A DNA stretch of 64,000 nt from Micromussa lordhowensis (Eukaryota > Cnidaria > Anthozoa > Scleractinia > Lobophylliidae). The notes under the pieces were generated by a model. The model made no database searches and was not told the DNA's origin. It worked only from the letters and a program-made list of their open reading frames with translations. The translations under genes were made by a program, and so were the position numbers. The stretch covers positions 32,766,006-32,830,005 of the forward strand of contig OZ026603.1 of the NCBI GenBank assembly GCA_964020085.1, read 5' to 3'. Positions 13,500 through 25,568 of the stretch are shown here, one piece after another (the first letter of the stretch is position 1; each line of letters opens with the position of its first letter).

Positions 13500-16400
13500 G
13501 AGCAAAAATGAGTTCACCCGACAGAATCCCTAGCCCACACGGGACGAGGAATAAAAACGTGACTTGAAGTTCTTCATAACTACATTTATTTCATTTGGTA
13601 GATTTTTCAGTTTTACCTTTTCTCAGGCTCAGGTGGCTAGGACTTGGTACTTAAGGGAAGTGAGCCTTCAGATAGGTCCGTGTGTGTTTGTACTACTAAA
13701 CCCTTTTGGCAAGTTTCTTTATTTATTTAGTCGCAGCGGCATCAAAGCGGAAGACAGTTGCATTCGGAGCACTGCAAGATTATCTCCATCAAGCTATTTA
13801 TTTTGTATCTATGTTAATTTTCCCCGAGTAACGTGGGTCATTTGATTATCTACCCTCATTTAAAAACCCTGAGGTTAATAAAGACCAAAAAGGCGGACCA
13901 CGTATTAACCTAATGCTGCTTTTAAATTATTTTATACATTTTTACTTCTCGGCTAGCATCTGAATGGTGAGATATACCATATCAAGAAACAACCAGCTAG
14001 ATTTCTTGAAAAGAAAAAAAAAGAATGAGTAATTCTTTTAGAAATGTACCTGGAAAGGGCCCGCTTATTCATTTGGTCAAAAACGCTTTAATTAAAAAAA
14101 TGTTAATTAAAAAAAGTTTCGTTGCAATTCATTTTAAACGTTTTACTTTCGGTCACACAAGGCAGACAGATCGATCCAGCATCTAGCAAACTGAACAATT
14201 TTTTCAGAAGAAAATAAAGTCGCTTGAAGGGCGTGGATATCATTTGCTTTCGCGAAAAGGAATGTCGCAATGGTGGTATAGACGATATGGAACTCCGTTT
14301 ATGATATGAAATCCCGCAGAATCAAGTCGGTAGCGGTTGGGCTGCATAGCATACTTTCTTTCCCTACGTCTTTCCGTGCACACGAAAAGTACAATTCAAG
14401 GAAGCTAAGAACGTGAATTAGAGGCATTCGAAAAATTTACAACGGGAACACTCTTCTCCAGCTCACCGAAAAGCCCAAACGTCTAGTGACGGCTGAATAT
14501 GATCAAGGAAACGACTGACTGAGCTGTCCTTGGCAGTGGATGAAAGAGTAAGGAAGGGCACAGTATGCAAGTGAATTGAACTGTAAAATTTCTGTTTCAA
14601 CCGACGTTCGTTGAATCAATCAATTTAAAAAGGTTCGCATGTCATGCATAGATAACAGACCAACTGCCCTTTTTTTCTAAAGGTTCACAGAATGATTTCA
14701 GAAAATAAGTCAGTGAAATATACTTACATACAGGGAATCTGTGTAGTGCTGATCGTAAAGTGAAGCGAACACTGAACTTCCCCAGCTAACGGCGTAAGAT
14801 GTCGTCGAGTCAAGAAATAAATGCTCAATGTGTAGGCGTTACGGGTATGAGTCGGTTAATTAAGGAAATATATCAAACAAAATATTTACATCGAAAACCA
14901 CTTATAAAATGAAGATAGCAAATCAAAAAATAGCCCTTTTCACAATATTTTCATTAATCGTGTAATTAACTTAGAAACCTCCATTTCCAGGTTTTACATA
15001 TGAGTTCCTGTGCACTTCCTCTGGCGATCAAGCCAAAGGGATACAATTTAGCTAAAATGACCAACTGTAATAAAAACGGACTGGTTTTGAAATAGGGCAC
15101 AAAAGACGATTTTGGTAAAAAAAAACCACCAACTGAACACTTGTGCGAAGAATTTAATGAAAAAAAAAACAATCATAACAGAACTTGCAGAAGACAAAGG
15201 CCTTTTTATTTAATTTATGTCAGTCATCAAAAATGCCAAAGGCACTTTTCTGGTAAAAACAAAATTGCAGCCTCTAGGATTTTTCATTCGCACCGAGTAA
15301 TGGAAAATGCATTAAAGGATAAATTTAAACTGACGTGAAAAATCTAATAGGTCACTTTTAAAAACGTGGTTAAAAGATGTTTCTCGGTATTGTCGTATTG
15401 CACTTAACTGTTCAATTGTTTTTTCTTAATAGTCTTCTTTCCTTTAGCGAATCTCTCAGCCGATTGGCAGATTACAATTACCATCTGTTTATTCTGTTTG
15501 AAGTGGAAAATAAAACTTTAAAAAAAATGTGATCGCTCTTAGGCTAAAAGAAAAACGAACAGCGAGTTAAATTCAATGTACACTGAAATTGAACTTTGAC
15601 ATAAATTCCCAGCATTTGCTAAGAAAAACGATAAAAGCACGAGAACGTGGAAAGACCTGAAAACTGGCCAGGGTCAAATTGTTAAAATAAGAACAAATCA
15701 TCGTGGGGACCATGGCGTAATCCAATGGCCTCGTGAAACTGAAGAATTTTCTGTTCTTTTTACTATTTTTGTCTCTATTTGCTAATTCAAATACAAGAAA
15801 TAACAGAAAACTGTGCGACACCCTTAACTTGTCGCAACCAGCGATCAGTTTTGCAGCTGCACGTCTGATACTGATTTTCTGTCTGACAAACTCCCGGCTA
15901 ATTCAAACTAATTTTCGAATGGGATGTCAGTCTTAGATTCATAGTAATTTGCGAAAATTCATATTAATGATAAACAACCGTTGTTATTTGCAGTTGTTAA
16001 CGTTTGTAAAATTTTCAGTATATTCAAGAGCAAAAATGTCTCCCACAATGTCAGAGTGTAATTTACCTCATTTCTTTTACCACAAAAAAGGCAGAAAGAT
16101 AGTTTAAGATGAAATTTACATAGAGAGCAGAAGGAAGCCTCGGGAAAACTTACAAGGGTTGCAATTTTAAATTTCCTCGTTACCATATTATTGGAGATAT
16201 GCGAGCTAAGGATCGAGAGATGAAAGGGTACAGCAACAGCAATACAATAAAAAAAATCGAATCCCATTTGCGGCCGGCAGCCATGCACGTATGATAATCA
16301 CCGATACAGCATGTGATATCGTTTCAGCGTCGTGGGAGCGTCTCTCACCAGAATCAATTTCTATCGTAGGCCTTTGTCGCCGGCATGCCGGCCAAAGTTG

Positions 16401-17100
16401 AAGTTCAACTTCACAGGCGGCACGTTGGCGGAACGTTGGCGGATCTGAAAGGCAGGCTAGCTGACACGAGAAAGACGCCTGAACGCGCTTGCCAGCGTGA
16501 AATACTATGACGTATGAGGGATAATTGGTACCTTTCGCTTAACTGTGGAAAGATAACGGAGTGTGTGTAAAATTAGTCTGTGCACTTTATTTTCAGCGTG
16601 TCAGCAGTGCATCGCAGATATGTCTATGGCTTAATTAAGTTATTTCATCGACGTGATTATATCAAGCATGTCGAGGGGTAATTCTGGCTAATGAAAAACA
16701 CCCAACACGCAAGGTAGAAAAGGTTTGCTTTCATTTGCTATTGTGATAGCTGTCGGAAGAAGATTGACCGTAATAAAAATTAACCGGCAACCAAGTTTCA
16801 AAAACGCCACCTACCTCGATTACCTTACAATCCTAAATTTCTAATCTCTAATTATAGGGGGGAAGGTTTAATTTTAATCTAGGGTGGTGTTTGCTTCAAT
16901 GACATAAATGGAAAGAAAGGGCGTCACAGTCGCCAGGCGATTCCAAGCAGACTCCGATCCAGCATCGATCGCGAGACCAAAGAATCTCGATTGAGTGAAG
17001 CATTCCTGGGAAGCGAGTGATTATTTGTCAGATTTTCGCAGCATTGCGCGGTAGTTGATGGCGTGATTCCTACTGTAGTTTTTATCACGATAATTGCATA
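13500..17100. other. non-coding stretch, no gene seen
   Basis: Only short frames without domain, signal peptide or splice support are present. Small palindromes occur near 16380-16415. No RNA gene was recognised. Confidence 0.5.
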
Positions 17101-17154
17101 ATTTTGTTGCTCGGTTTATACCCTATATATTTTTATGTTTTCTTGTTTTTTAAA

Positions 17155-17545
17155 TTTGCTTTTAAGCCTCATCTACACGAACAATTTTTATGTGACAATT
17201 TTTACATGGCAAATATATTTGATCGTGCAGATGGCACTTCAAATATTTGTCAGCAGTTCAAAGTTTAGTGCGCCAGTAATGAGTTTGGACAGCAGTGATA
17301 CGCGGAAACAAGGCGAGGCTGCGTAGTCGCTCCCTCAAAATATAACGCTTATGAACATATTTGCCACATTTCATGTGACGAGTCGTCCACACGAGAAATT
17401 TTTCGTATGTAACAACTTCTATTTGTCACATAAAAGCTAACACACCAGCTATTCAGTAAATATATTTGTCACATAAAAATTGGCCAATTTTCCTGATCTA
17501 CATGAGCAAATAAAAATTGTCGCATAAAAGTTATTCTTGTAATAA
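17155..17545. mobile_element. repeat-derived block with TTTGTCACATAAAA motifs
   Basis: The motif TTTGTCACATAAAA or its complement recurs in variant form through the block, for example near 17190, 17425, 17468 and 17520. It ends in a run of AATAAT. This looks like a degraded inverted-repeat element with internal reiteration. Boundaries and class are uncertain. Confidence 0.4.
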
Positions 17546-17861
17546 TAATAATAATAGACGAGGGTAGACGAAGCTTTATGGTAGGTGTAAGTCAACCTTA
17601 TAGTGTTTGCCGATGTCCGGCGTACCAACAAAACAGCCTATGGGTCCTCTATAGCAGAAAACACGCCAAACAAGAAATCAACTAAAAAAGTGCTTTGGAT
17701 TCTGCTTTGGACTCCAGGCCATATATAAATTGTTGTACCAAATAGAAAACCGAATGGTTTACTTGGCTCCCACACTCTAACTTTAACATATATCAACCGA
17801 AAAGGTACACTGTAAACAAAAGCTGCAATGTTATCCGTAAATGTAGATTGTGCGGAAATAA

Positions 17862-17972
17862 ATATATGTTATTTGCCGGCTGGGAGGTCTGTATGGTGAC
17901 ATCTTGAAAATGCATCATTTTCAAAAAGCCCGAGGTCAAAGTTTCCGACCCTAAGCCGGCAAATAACATATT
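17862..17972. mobile_element. small inverted-repeat element
   Basis: ATATGTTATTTGCCGGCT near 17864-17881 pairs with its complement at 17954-17971 around a 70-bp centre. It is a MITE or hairpin remnant. Confidence 0.6.
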
Positions 17973-18024
17973 TTTTTCTGATCCTGCGGTAGATTGGCTT
18001 ACAGGCCCGTGTTGTTCGTGAGGT

Positions 18025-18130
18025 GGATAAACGCTACCCACCGGATAAATCACTATCCAGCGGACAGTGTGGTTTCTTTTGTTAACACGTATACACTGGA
18101 TAGCGGTTTTTCCGGTGGATGGCGTTATCC
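18025..18130. mobile_element. 106-bp inverted-repeat element
   Basis: The arm from 18025 (GGATAAACGCTACCCACCGG) is complementary, with a few mismatches, to the arm ending at 18130. Together they read GGATAA-CGC-CCACCGGA-CTATCCAG in both directions. No coding content. Confidence 0.65.
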
Positions 18131-18694
18131 CGCCTACCGAACCATTCGTAAAAAAATCTAACGAGTGAACGAACAAGTAACTCAGATACTAGACAAAGAA
18201 AGATGTATTGAATAACAGACTTGACGCTGAACACTCTAAGAGGTACTACATGTAAAACTCCTAAAAGGTACGACGAGTACCGCCCCGTCCTTTTATATGG
18301 AAGTGACCCCCGGGGCGTCACCGCGAAAGTGCTTCCTTTCGTATAAAAGCGCTGTTTCATCAGTCATTTTTATTATCGTTATCATTACCATTTTTATTCA
18401 GAACTTGTATTTCTATTCTAAAATAAACCGTCCTTAAACCCGTCCAATCTGTTGCGAGCCGCCATTTCGAGCTGAAGTCTCAATGAAGCGGTTTGTTTTT
18501 AGGGCTAACGGTTACTGATATAATTTGACTTCTGTAAAACGTATGTAATGTAAGGTCTTAGTAGGACCATTCCGGGGCAGACAAAGGTATTATTTTAATA
18601 GAGCTTGCAACCTACAAGGCAAAAACACTAAAAACTTTCTTCACAAACCTTCTTGACAATTTTTTTCTTTTTTAATCATTTTTTTTTTTGGAAG

Positions 18695-19082
18695 TTAAGG
18701 CGGGGGTAAACGTGAAGGCTGTTTTGAGGTTGCTTAATTATTAACACGGCCTTACTGCCAATATCTCAGTCACGTTTCAAGCGACACTAAATCTCTCTGC
18801 TTATCTGATTAACCACTGTTTGGCGGTTTTGTGTAAATTTTTGGGTGATTTTTGGGCATTTTGGGAAAGAGATATTTTTTCTCAAAGGATAGGTTAAATT
18901 GAGGAAAATATGAAATGTTGAAGATTTGATGGATTTGGAAAATTGAAATTTGAAGTGAAGAATTAGTAGACGGATACCAAACAGTCCCCTAGCAACCTGG
19001 GGCTCTCTTTTGCGGGGGTCAACTGTCTGGTAGCTTATATCACTTCAAATTTCACACCTATTCATGTTTACCCCCGCCTTAA
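18695..19082. mobile_element. TTAA-flanked MITE, copy 2
   Basis: The terminal repeat GGCGGGGGTAAAC (18699-18711) and its exact complement ending at 19078 are each flanked by TTAA. The interior follows the copy at 1.1 kb: 'ATATCTC', 'TAAATTTTTGGGTGATTTTT' and the inner pair 'CCAAACAGT…ACTGTCTGG'. The two diverged insertions confirm a real family. Confidence 0.85.
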
Positions 19083-19558
19083 CCATTTTTACGGCCAACA
19101 TTTTCCAAATTTTACGCCTAACGGCTGAATTTTTGGCCCGTTACACGGCTAACGGCCCCTGGGATCAGTGCCTCCTCGTCACGTAGTCGCGCGAGCGAGC
19201 CTCACGGAAACATAGTAAAAAAAATGTCAAATGTATCTTTAGAGTGGTGATACACTTAGCTACACCAAGCTAGTTCACAGACATGCCACTCAAACTGAAG
19301 GAAACAAATATTTCAAATGAACATAACAGTCTTAAAAATTCCAACTGGCGGGAGGCTGACGACTGAATATAACAGATCGGCATGCCGGATCATTTCTTTT
19401 ATTTAATGAAGTCTGCCTAGCTGTTGTTTTTAGCCTGCGTATCATAGACCTCTATCATGGGGTGTTTATGTCATGTCGGTTCAAGGTTCGCAAATGTTCT
19501 TCTAACGCCTTGAAAGTACTTAGAAGCTCTAACTCAGGAAATCCACGTGATATTATTT

Positions 19559-19734
19559 GCCTGCGTAGCAAGCGTTCCCGCACGAGCCGAATGAAATCGG
19601 ACCGTGCGAAAGAGCTTTTTCGCCTGATTCGAGCCGCGCGAAAAGTGGGGCGAGACGCCCCACTTTTCGCGCGGCTCGAATGCGAAAAACCTCCGATTTC
19701 ATTCCGCTCGTACGGGAACGCTTGCTACGCAGGC
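19559..19734. mobile_element. long GC-rich foldback element
   Basis: The outer arm GCCTGCGTAGCAAGCGTTCC returns as its complement at 19713-19734. The centre is a perfect 26-bp stem (19627-19652 with 19656-19681) around a 3-base loop. The element is markedly more GC-rich than its surroundings. The open frame crossing it is a by-product of the palindrome. Confidence 0.75.
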
Positions 19735-20391
19735 AAGATATTATAGGTTCGGGTTAGCGTTCGTTCATTGAATAGAAGTTGTTTTAGACAACTTTAGGCA
19801 AGCTAGGAATGAAAAAGCAACTTCACCTTCTTACTACCCGGCCCAACACTTCGTTCAACTGATCGCTCTGCGGATAAGTTGATCAGTTTGAACAGAATTA
19901 CGGCCAACCGCAGGCTCTCTAATGAGGTTTAAAATCAAAGGTTGCGTGTCGGAATGCCACTGTTGATGTCGCGCTGATACGGAAGTATCAATGTCATTGT
20001 TGGTAGAATCACCACTGTTGAGGCTGATTTCTTGTTTTGTCTGGATAATCGCGTGAATGAAACCATGTTCCCAGGTTGGGCAATTTTCGGGACACGAAAA
20101 TGTTTTTCTGTCCTTTAGATTGTGCATGATTTTTTTCGGTGTGCAATAGCATGTTTCAAGTCAAACACAGCACCTGGATAGTGTTGAAAGCACTTGCTCG
20201 ACTTTTTTCCCATAGCCTCGGCCTTCTTGTACGATTTTCTTTCCAGCGGGTCTTTTTTTCTGTGTAGGAATTTTTCTGGAAAGGCCTAGCCACCCGCCCC
20301 CCTCTCTCAAAAGAATAATGGTCCGCCCCCAACCTGTGACTCTGCCAAGTTCTGTCACTGACGTTGCCGATATTTGTCGTCGGCCGTAAAG

Positions 20392-20827
20392 CCTAGAGCC
20401 CGGGGGGGGGGGGGGTACTTAACAAAGTTTAATACGGGGAGGCTCCGCCCCGAGGTCCAACTCCTTACCCTTTTATATACCATTTTGGCAGAAAAGGTAC
20501 CCCTTTTATATACCTTTTATTGAGAAAAGGTACCCCTTTCACATACCTACTTTAGAACACTGCGCCCCATTTCTAAGCCCTTCTTGTTGTCATTTTCATG
20601 TAGTGCTTAATAAATAAACTGATACAGCCATAAGTGCGTCTATTCGAAAAACTTTAATTAAAGGCCCTTGTAATAGCTTAAATGACCGATTTCCCTACCC
20701 TTTTATATACCTCAACTTGTGAAATCCCTACCCTTTTATATACCTGAAGTCTGAAAAAGGTACCCCTTTCGAGCGCAGCCTCCCCGTCTAGGCCATTATA
20801 GGGAGTACCCCCCCCGGGGCCTAGAGC
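20392..20827. mobile_element. hAT-like MITE with poly-G termini
   Basis: CCTAGAGC occurs at 20392-20399 and 20820-20827, an 8-bp direct repeat that fits a target-site duplication. The termini are inverted (CCGGGG…GTACT at the left, AGTACC…CCGGGG at the right). The interior carries four copies of TACCC(C)TTTTATATACC, at 20466-20481, 20498-20514, 20696-20711 and 20729-20744, plus GAAAAAGGTACCCC motifs. An 8-bp duplication fits hAT-type elements; class is inference. Confidence 0.7.
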
Positions 20828-21139
20828 AGAAGTTTGCCGACACAAAAACAATAACGAGCGTTGGTACGGCATCTGTCGACTTTACAATTAGATACTGCCA
20901 TGTACAGCAAAACATGATTCCAAAAACTTGCAATAAACGTGATTCTAGGCGTGAAACGATTACAACTTCGTCGTCAATAAAGCTCAGTGTTGTGAAGAGG
21001 AGTTCTCAATGATTTCAACACCTTGAAGAACTGTTTGTAAAGAGAAACTGTTTACTTGACGATGTAATCATCGTAACGAGTTACTTTACATCTGATGACA
21101 AGTTGTACTTCAGGTTCGGCATAAACATGTGAATTACAG

Positions 21140-21560
21140 ACCGGGGGGTGGGGGGGGGGGGGAGGGGAGAGTTCCTTTCTACAAATCTTTAGGAAGTGGC
21201 CCTTTTTAAAACCATTACCCTATTTCAGACCAAATTATGAAACTTTTCTCACATTTTGATTTGACCTGACTTAGATTTGGTGCCCATTTTAGACCAAACC
21301 CCCTCTCAGCAGCTTTTGTTGGCGTAAATATTCACAGTAAAGGACCTCAAGTTCCTTATGTTATGTAAATCGCATTTCTTAAGAAATGTATAATAAACGA
21401 TTTAAATAAAGTACTTTCTAAAAATTGTACCTAAATGCTGACCAGAGTGCAGAAGCCATACCATGTTCCAAAGCTTGTCCCGGCCGTACCCGTACCCTTT
21501 TTATACCATCTGGTACCGAACAAAGCCATATATATATACCTTACTAGGTAAGAGATTACT
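21140..21560. mobile_element. degenerate poly-G-ended repeat
   Basis: It starts in a G-run (21140-21165) and contains 'GTACCCTTTTTATACC' near 21489, as in the element at 20.4-20.8 kb. Ends are not clear. Probably a related, decayed element. Confidence 0.35.
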
Positions 21561-22679
21561 TCCCCCGGCTAAAATTATTGCGTGTGTGAATGGAAACTAG
21601 GTACTTTACACTGATGACAAGTTGTACTTTAATTTCGGCAGAAACACACGAAGAGCAGACAAAACAACATACAAATGAATGTTGTTCCTTGTCAGTAGAA
21701 TTCGTAAAGCATGTGAAGGAAACCTAGCCAAATTCACAGACCTCATACTGCGATCAGTGCAGGAGCATGGATTAGTGGTAAATCTCATTGCCAAAAAGTT
21801 TTCAAACCGAAATCATGAATGACTCAATTATACTGAATGATCCATCGATCCATTGTTTTATTGTTTTATCTTGCTACTCACATTCATTTCCGGTGCCACG
21901 GATATCACCTTTTTAAATTTAAAGCCACAAAGATCACGATCTGTCAGGTTACACGTACTAGAAAACGTGATCCACGTGTCTTGGTATTGTTATAAAAACC
22001 ACTTGCCAAGCAAAAGAGTTCATTCCAAGTTTGATATTTCAGGCGGAGTGGTACAATAGCTAGAAGTTGCAGAGTAATTACTGCTCACAATTATAAGCGG
22101 TAAGTTTTTCACTTCTCTTTTCTTTCGAACATTTTGTTTTTGGACCTGAACGATAATTCTTTATTGTAATTGAGAAGGTCCTTGATCAGCTGGTCAGTTT
22201 TCCCTTTCGACACCGTATTCACCGGAGTTATCTTAATGTGTATTCTTGTTTTCAAACAACGATCAACGTTCGATGGTTGTTCCAAGTTGTCCATTCTTGA
22301 ATTATTGGAAACTTTCTTTGATCCACGCCCGGGTTTTAACAAGGTGTTTTGAATTTGTCCTAAATTTGTTAAATCGAATCCCCGAGGGTATTAGAAGCCA
22401 ATCACTGAAAATAGTAAAAGCCCAGTGAAGAACTTGCAACACAATTTTAAGGTCGTTAACCCTTGAGTATGTCCCAAAATTTGGATGGTTGTCTTTATTC
22501 AACAAAATATGTGATTTTCTTTGCGGTTATTACGTAATTTGTTAGCACTTTTTTTTTCTTATTGTTGCAACTTGTTGATGAGACATGAGCTGTACATAAA
22601 GGTCCAGGCCGTGATTGTTTATCACAGTCAAAGCGGTCACCCTTGATTAGTACCTTCCATCATCTCTAGAAAAACAACC

Positions 22680-22725
22680 GCCCCCCGGGGGGGGGGGGGG
22701 GGGGGGAGAGGTACTCCCTTAAAAT
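22680..22725. repeat. poly-G run with GGTACTCCC end
   Basis: CCCCCCGGGG is followed by a G-run of about 20 and then AGAGGTACTCCC, the same terminus type as the 20.4-kb element. The opposite end was not found, so this is a single repeat terminus. Confidence 0.5.
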
Positions 22726-22912
22726 TTGTTCCCGAAACTCGAAAAATCAAAAATCTGCGAAATTAAGCTGCGGCGAATATTTCATGTCACACGGTAGCCA
22801 ATATATTGGAGTACCTTTTCGAAAATTTATTGTGGCTCTTAACCCACACCACAGATTTTTTTAAACTTTGCAAAAAGTTGCATCTTATCATGTTTATCAT
22901 AATTCAATAATT

Positions 22913-22979
22913 AACAATTATTCACCGAAGTGGAGGTAAATATCCACCACTTTCACCGACACTGAGGTGAATAATTGTT
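22913..22979. mobile_element. short inverted-repeat element
   Basis: AACAATTATTCACC at the left end and GGTGAATAATTGTT at the right are exact complements. The inner part (CACTTT, CACCG) is partly palindromic. It abuts the next element and both may be parts of one composite. Confidence 0.65.
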
Positions 22980-23086
22980 TTAGTATATACCACACAAGCT
23001 GAATAACTAGCAGCCCAAAGAGTAACTTCATTAGTTAAAATATAGCGACAAAAGCCACTTTGTTTTTCTTCGGCTGCTCGGAGGTG

Positions 23087-23123
<37 letters not shown>

Positions 23124-23166
23124 AGCGCGCGCGAAAAGTACTATTCACTTGTGTGGTATATACTAA
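22980..23166. mobile_element. MITE with 19-bp terminal inverted repeats
   Basis: TTAGTATATACCACACAAG at 22980-22998 is the exact complement of 23148-23166. A second internal palindrome reads GGAGGTGAATAGTACTT…AAGTACTATTCAC, with AGCCAATCAGCGCGCG between. Non-coding. Confidence 0.75.
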
Positions 23167-23779
23167 TGAAAAATATGGGTTACTGAGCTCGTTTTTTAGT
23201 TATAAGCGCTTAAAGCTAAAATTATGGGTGATTTTAGCAGATAAAATTGTTGCTATGGTAATCTGTTATGTAAGATAGATGATTGCAACTTGTTTACCAA
23301 TGATTGGGAATTTGTATGATACCATTATTGTAGCATCACTTGTTAAACAGTGGCGTTATTCATCCTTCAAAAGTATAGCTGTTTGAAAAGTACTGGAAAC
23401 TGTTGTCAGCCTCCTTAAGCGGCAGGTTAGGCTACCTTACAGCAGTCTCTTCCAGTTCCTGTGAAATCCGCCGCGAGACTGGAAAGTCAACTTGGGGATA
23501 ACATGGGGAGGGAATGGGGCTGGTCTATTGACCTCAATCATGTCAATGATGCCGATCGTTTTTTCGCGTATGTCGTGTACACCACTTGGGTTTTAAGGTT
23601 GCAGGTACATACATTGTGACATTATGTAAAGGTACCGGTGTATCAATCATTAAGCCTGGCAAGTTGGCACTGGACTGCAAGTCTTGCCAAGGACTTCGCC
23701 CTTGCCTTTGGCTTTTACAGGGACCCCAGGGGACCCCAGGGACCCATGCTCGTGACTGTTGTAACTAAATATAACTCAT

Positions 23780-24083
23780 CGAACGCTTTATATTGAATTT
23801 GTATGGGAAATTAACTTTAGGCCTGAATATACTAAAATAAAGCTATGAATGTACTCAATCAAACCTCAACAAAGGGTTGTCTTTCTGTCTTTGATGCAAT
23901 TTGGTTGCAATTAATGTCCATTTTAGACCGTTTTGTGGCTTAAGAATTTTATGTCGATGGTCGAATTTTTGCGATGTCGTTGGTTCCCCTCATAAAGAGG
24001 ATATTGGTTGGCTATGTTGGTTATGTTGGTTGGCGTCTCCCCTCATAAAGTTAACTTCCCATACAAATTCTAGGAAGCGTTCG
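23780..24083. mobile_element. inverted-repeat element (about 300 bp)
   Basis: GAATTTGTATGGGAAATTAA near 23795 is complementary, with one mismatch, to the right arm ending near 24070. Outside both arms CGAACGCTT is also inverted (23780, 24075). Non-coding. Confidence 0.6.
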
Positions 24084-24281
24084 TTTCGTTATCATGTTAG
24101 CTACAACAGTCACATACTGAGCTTGGGCTGCCTGGGGCTAACATTTTCTGTGTGAAATTCGGTCTTTCTGTTTGCGCAAATTTTCACTGATCGTACTTTT
24201 TGACTACTTAACTAAACTCCCAGTACGTGTGGTTCTGCCGGGAAGACATCGAAAAGCTACTTACTTTTAGAGGATTTTTAT

Positions 24282-24356
24282 GGCCTCCCGGCGCAGACAC
24301 TCTTTGGGCTCGCAAGATTGCGTGACGAACCCAAAAAGCGTCTGGGTAGGAGGCCA
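24282..24356. mobile_element. 75-bp hairpin element
   Basis: Nested inverted arms: GGCCTCCC (24282) with GGGTAGGAGGCC at the right, and AGACACTCTTTGGGCTCG (24295) with the complement of GAACCCAAAAAGCGTCT (ends 24343). A minus-strand frame across it looks P-loop-like by chance. Confidence 0.6.
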
Positions 24357-24731
24357 GCATATCTAAACATAGGCTCGACTTACCAGCCCCTAGACCAGAC
24401 ACGAGAGAGCGGCGGAAATCGAGCCTAATCTAAACAGAATTCTACGTTCAATACGTCAATAGAAAGCTAACTTGTGAATTTAGATTCGTGGTCAAGATAC
24501 ACAAAGTAGCTTAACTGGCCAAGGTACATTCACTGCGTGGTATCCACTTGTCGACGCCATTTTGTTTCTCGCTTATGAGATTGAAATGGTCGCCGAAAGT
24601 TCGAAATCTCGCACATGCGCAATTCGTGAGAAATGTCCCTTAAATGCTCACGACAAAGTTTGCAACTGACATGCGCACGCCGAACCGTGAAAAAGAAAAC
24701 AATGATTTAATGCCGTTTTATTGACTTGCAG

Positions 24732-25067
24732 ATGCATGGTATGATGAAATCTTTGCTGTTCGTTCTAGCTGTTACTTGTATGACTGTGTCTCTCTCAAAA
24801 CAAGATTGTGCCAGCTGTTGTAATGGAAAGTGGAATGCGTGTTTCTCGGGTTGTACAACTTTTAAGGATTGTGATTCACAATGCAATACAGAACTAAAGA
24901 TCTGTCAAAATGGCTGTCCAGGATCCTGTTCAGTGAATAACCCGCCCTCATTTCGCAAGCGAAGTCTCGTCTCAGACAGTCGCTCTACCAACGGCCCCAA
25001 GAAACTCAAGCTGAAATGGAAACTAAATAAACAGCTTAAAAAACTCCAAAGGAGGAGTGGAAGTTAA
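24732..25067 (+). CDS. secreted cysteine-rich protein with cationic tail (SCR-2)
   Basis: The 111-residue protein has three parts. A signal peptide covers roughly residues 1-22. The cysteine-rich domain (about 26-67) has ten cysteines spaced C-x2-C-C-x6-C-x3-C-x5-C-x3-C-x6-C-x3-C-x3-C. A long C-terminal tail (about 70-111) is almost free of acidic residues after a RKRS site and contains the run KKLKLKWKLNKQLKKLQRR. The start is the ATG at 24732, directly behind TTGACTTGCAG, a plausible acceptor; in-frame ATGs at 24741 and 24744 would work equally well. So a 5' UTR intron like that of SCR-1 is likely, but its first exon was not found. The RKR|S site could let a furin-like protease release the tail, which looks amphipathic and strongly basic, as in some antimicrobial or nucleic-acid-binding peptides. 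Function is inference; secretion and fold class are well supported. Confidence 0.8.
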   Translation: MHGMMKSLLFVLAVTCMTVSLSKQDCASCCNGKWNACFSGCTTFKDCDSQCNTELKICQNGCPGSCSVNNPPSFRKRSLVSDSRSTNGPKKLKLKWKLNKQLKKLQRRSGS

Positions 25068-25568
25068 TTAAAAGAAGATATGAGCACTGTATTTAAACGA
25101 GGGAAGCGGCGTGCCTTAACAGTCTGTCTACTACTTCATTTATCCATGCTATCAGAGGCCTGGGTAAATTGCCGCTTTCATCAGGGCTGCGAGAATGAAA
25201 GCAGGAAACGCCACCGTTGATTCGGAAAACGTGCAACAATGTAACGTAATGTTATTCGATTAATGTCTTTGGGACAATTGCAAGATCAAGGCATCACGTT
25301 TAATTTGAGCCTGAGGATAATGGTTCGTCGAAACCTTCATTTGGTGATTTTACCCTCAAAACTTTTTCCTCGCGTTATGATAGTTTTGTTGAGATAACTT
25401 GGCAAAGATTTAGATTTAAGTATGCCAAAGCGTTTGGCAGGAAGAAGTCAAAAAAAGAAAGAGCCTGGGAACGATTATTCATTTGCGAACGTTAATGGTT
25501 TTTTTTTGGTTATTAAAAGAGCTGTTAGTAGTTTGAACTTCTGTTTGAGATAGGTCTATCGGAATCAA

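Noticed and set aside
15959..16288. Minus-strand frame of 109 codons
   Set aside because: No domain, no splice or start context, low-complexity composition.
17793..18360. Two overlapping minus-strand frames of 127 and 92 codons
   Set aside because: They run through two inverted-repeat elements; no recognisable protein features.
19462..19746. Plus-strand frame of 94 codons rich in Arg
   Set aside because: Created by the GC-rich palindrome at 19559-19734.
24208..24402. Minus-strand frame with a P-loop-like GLGAGKSS
   Set aside because: Crosses a hairpin repeat, lacks a full Walker motif spacing and any further domain; chance.
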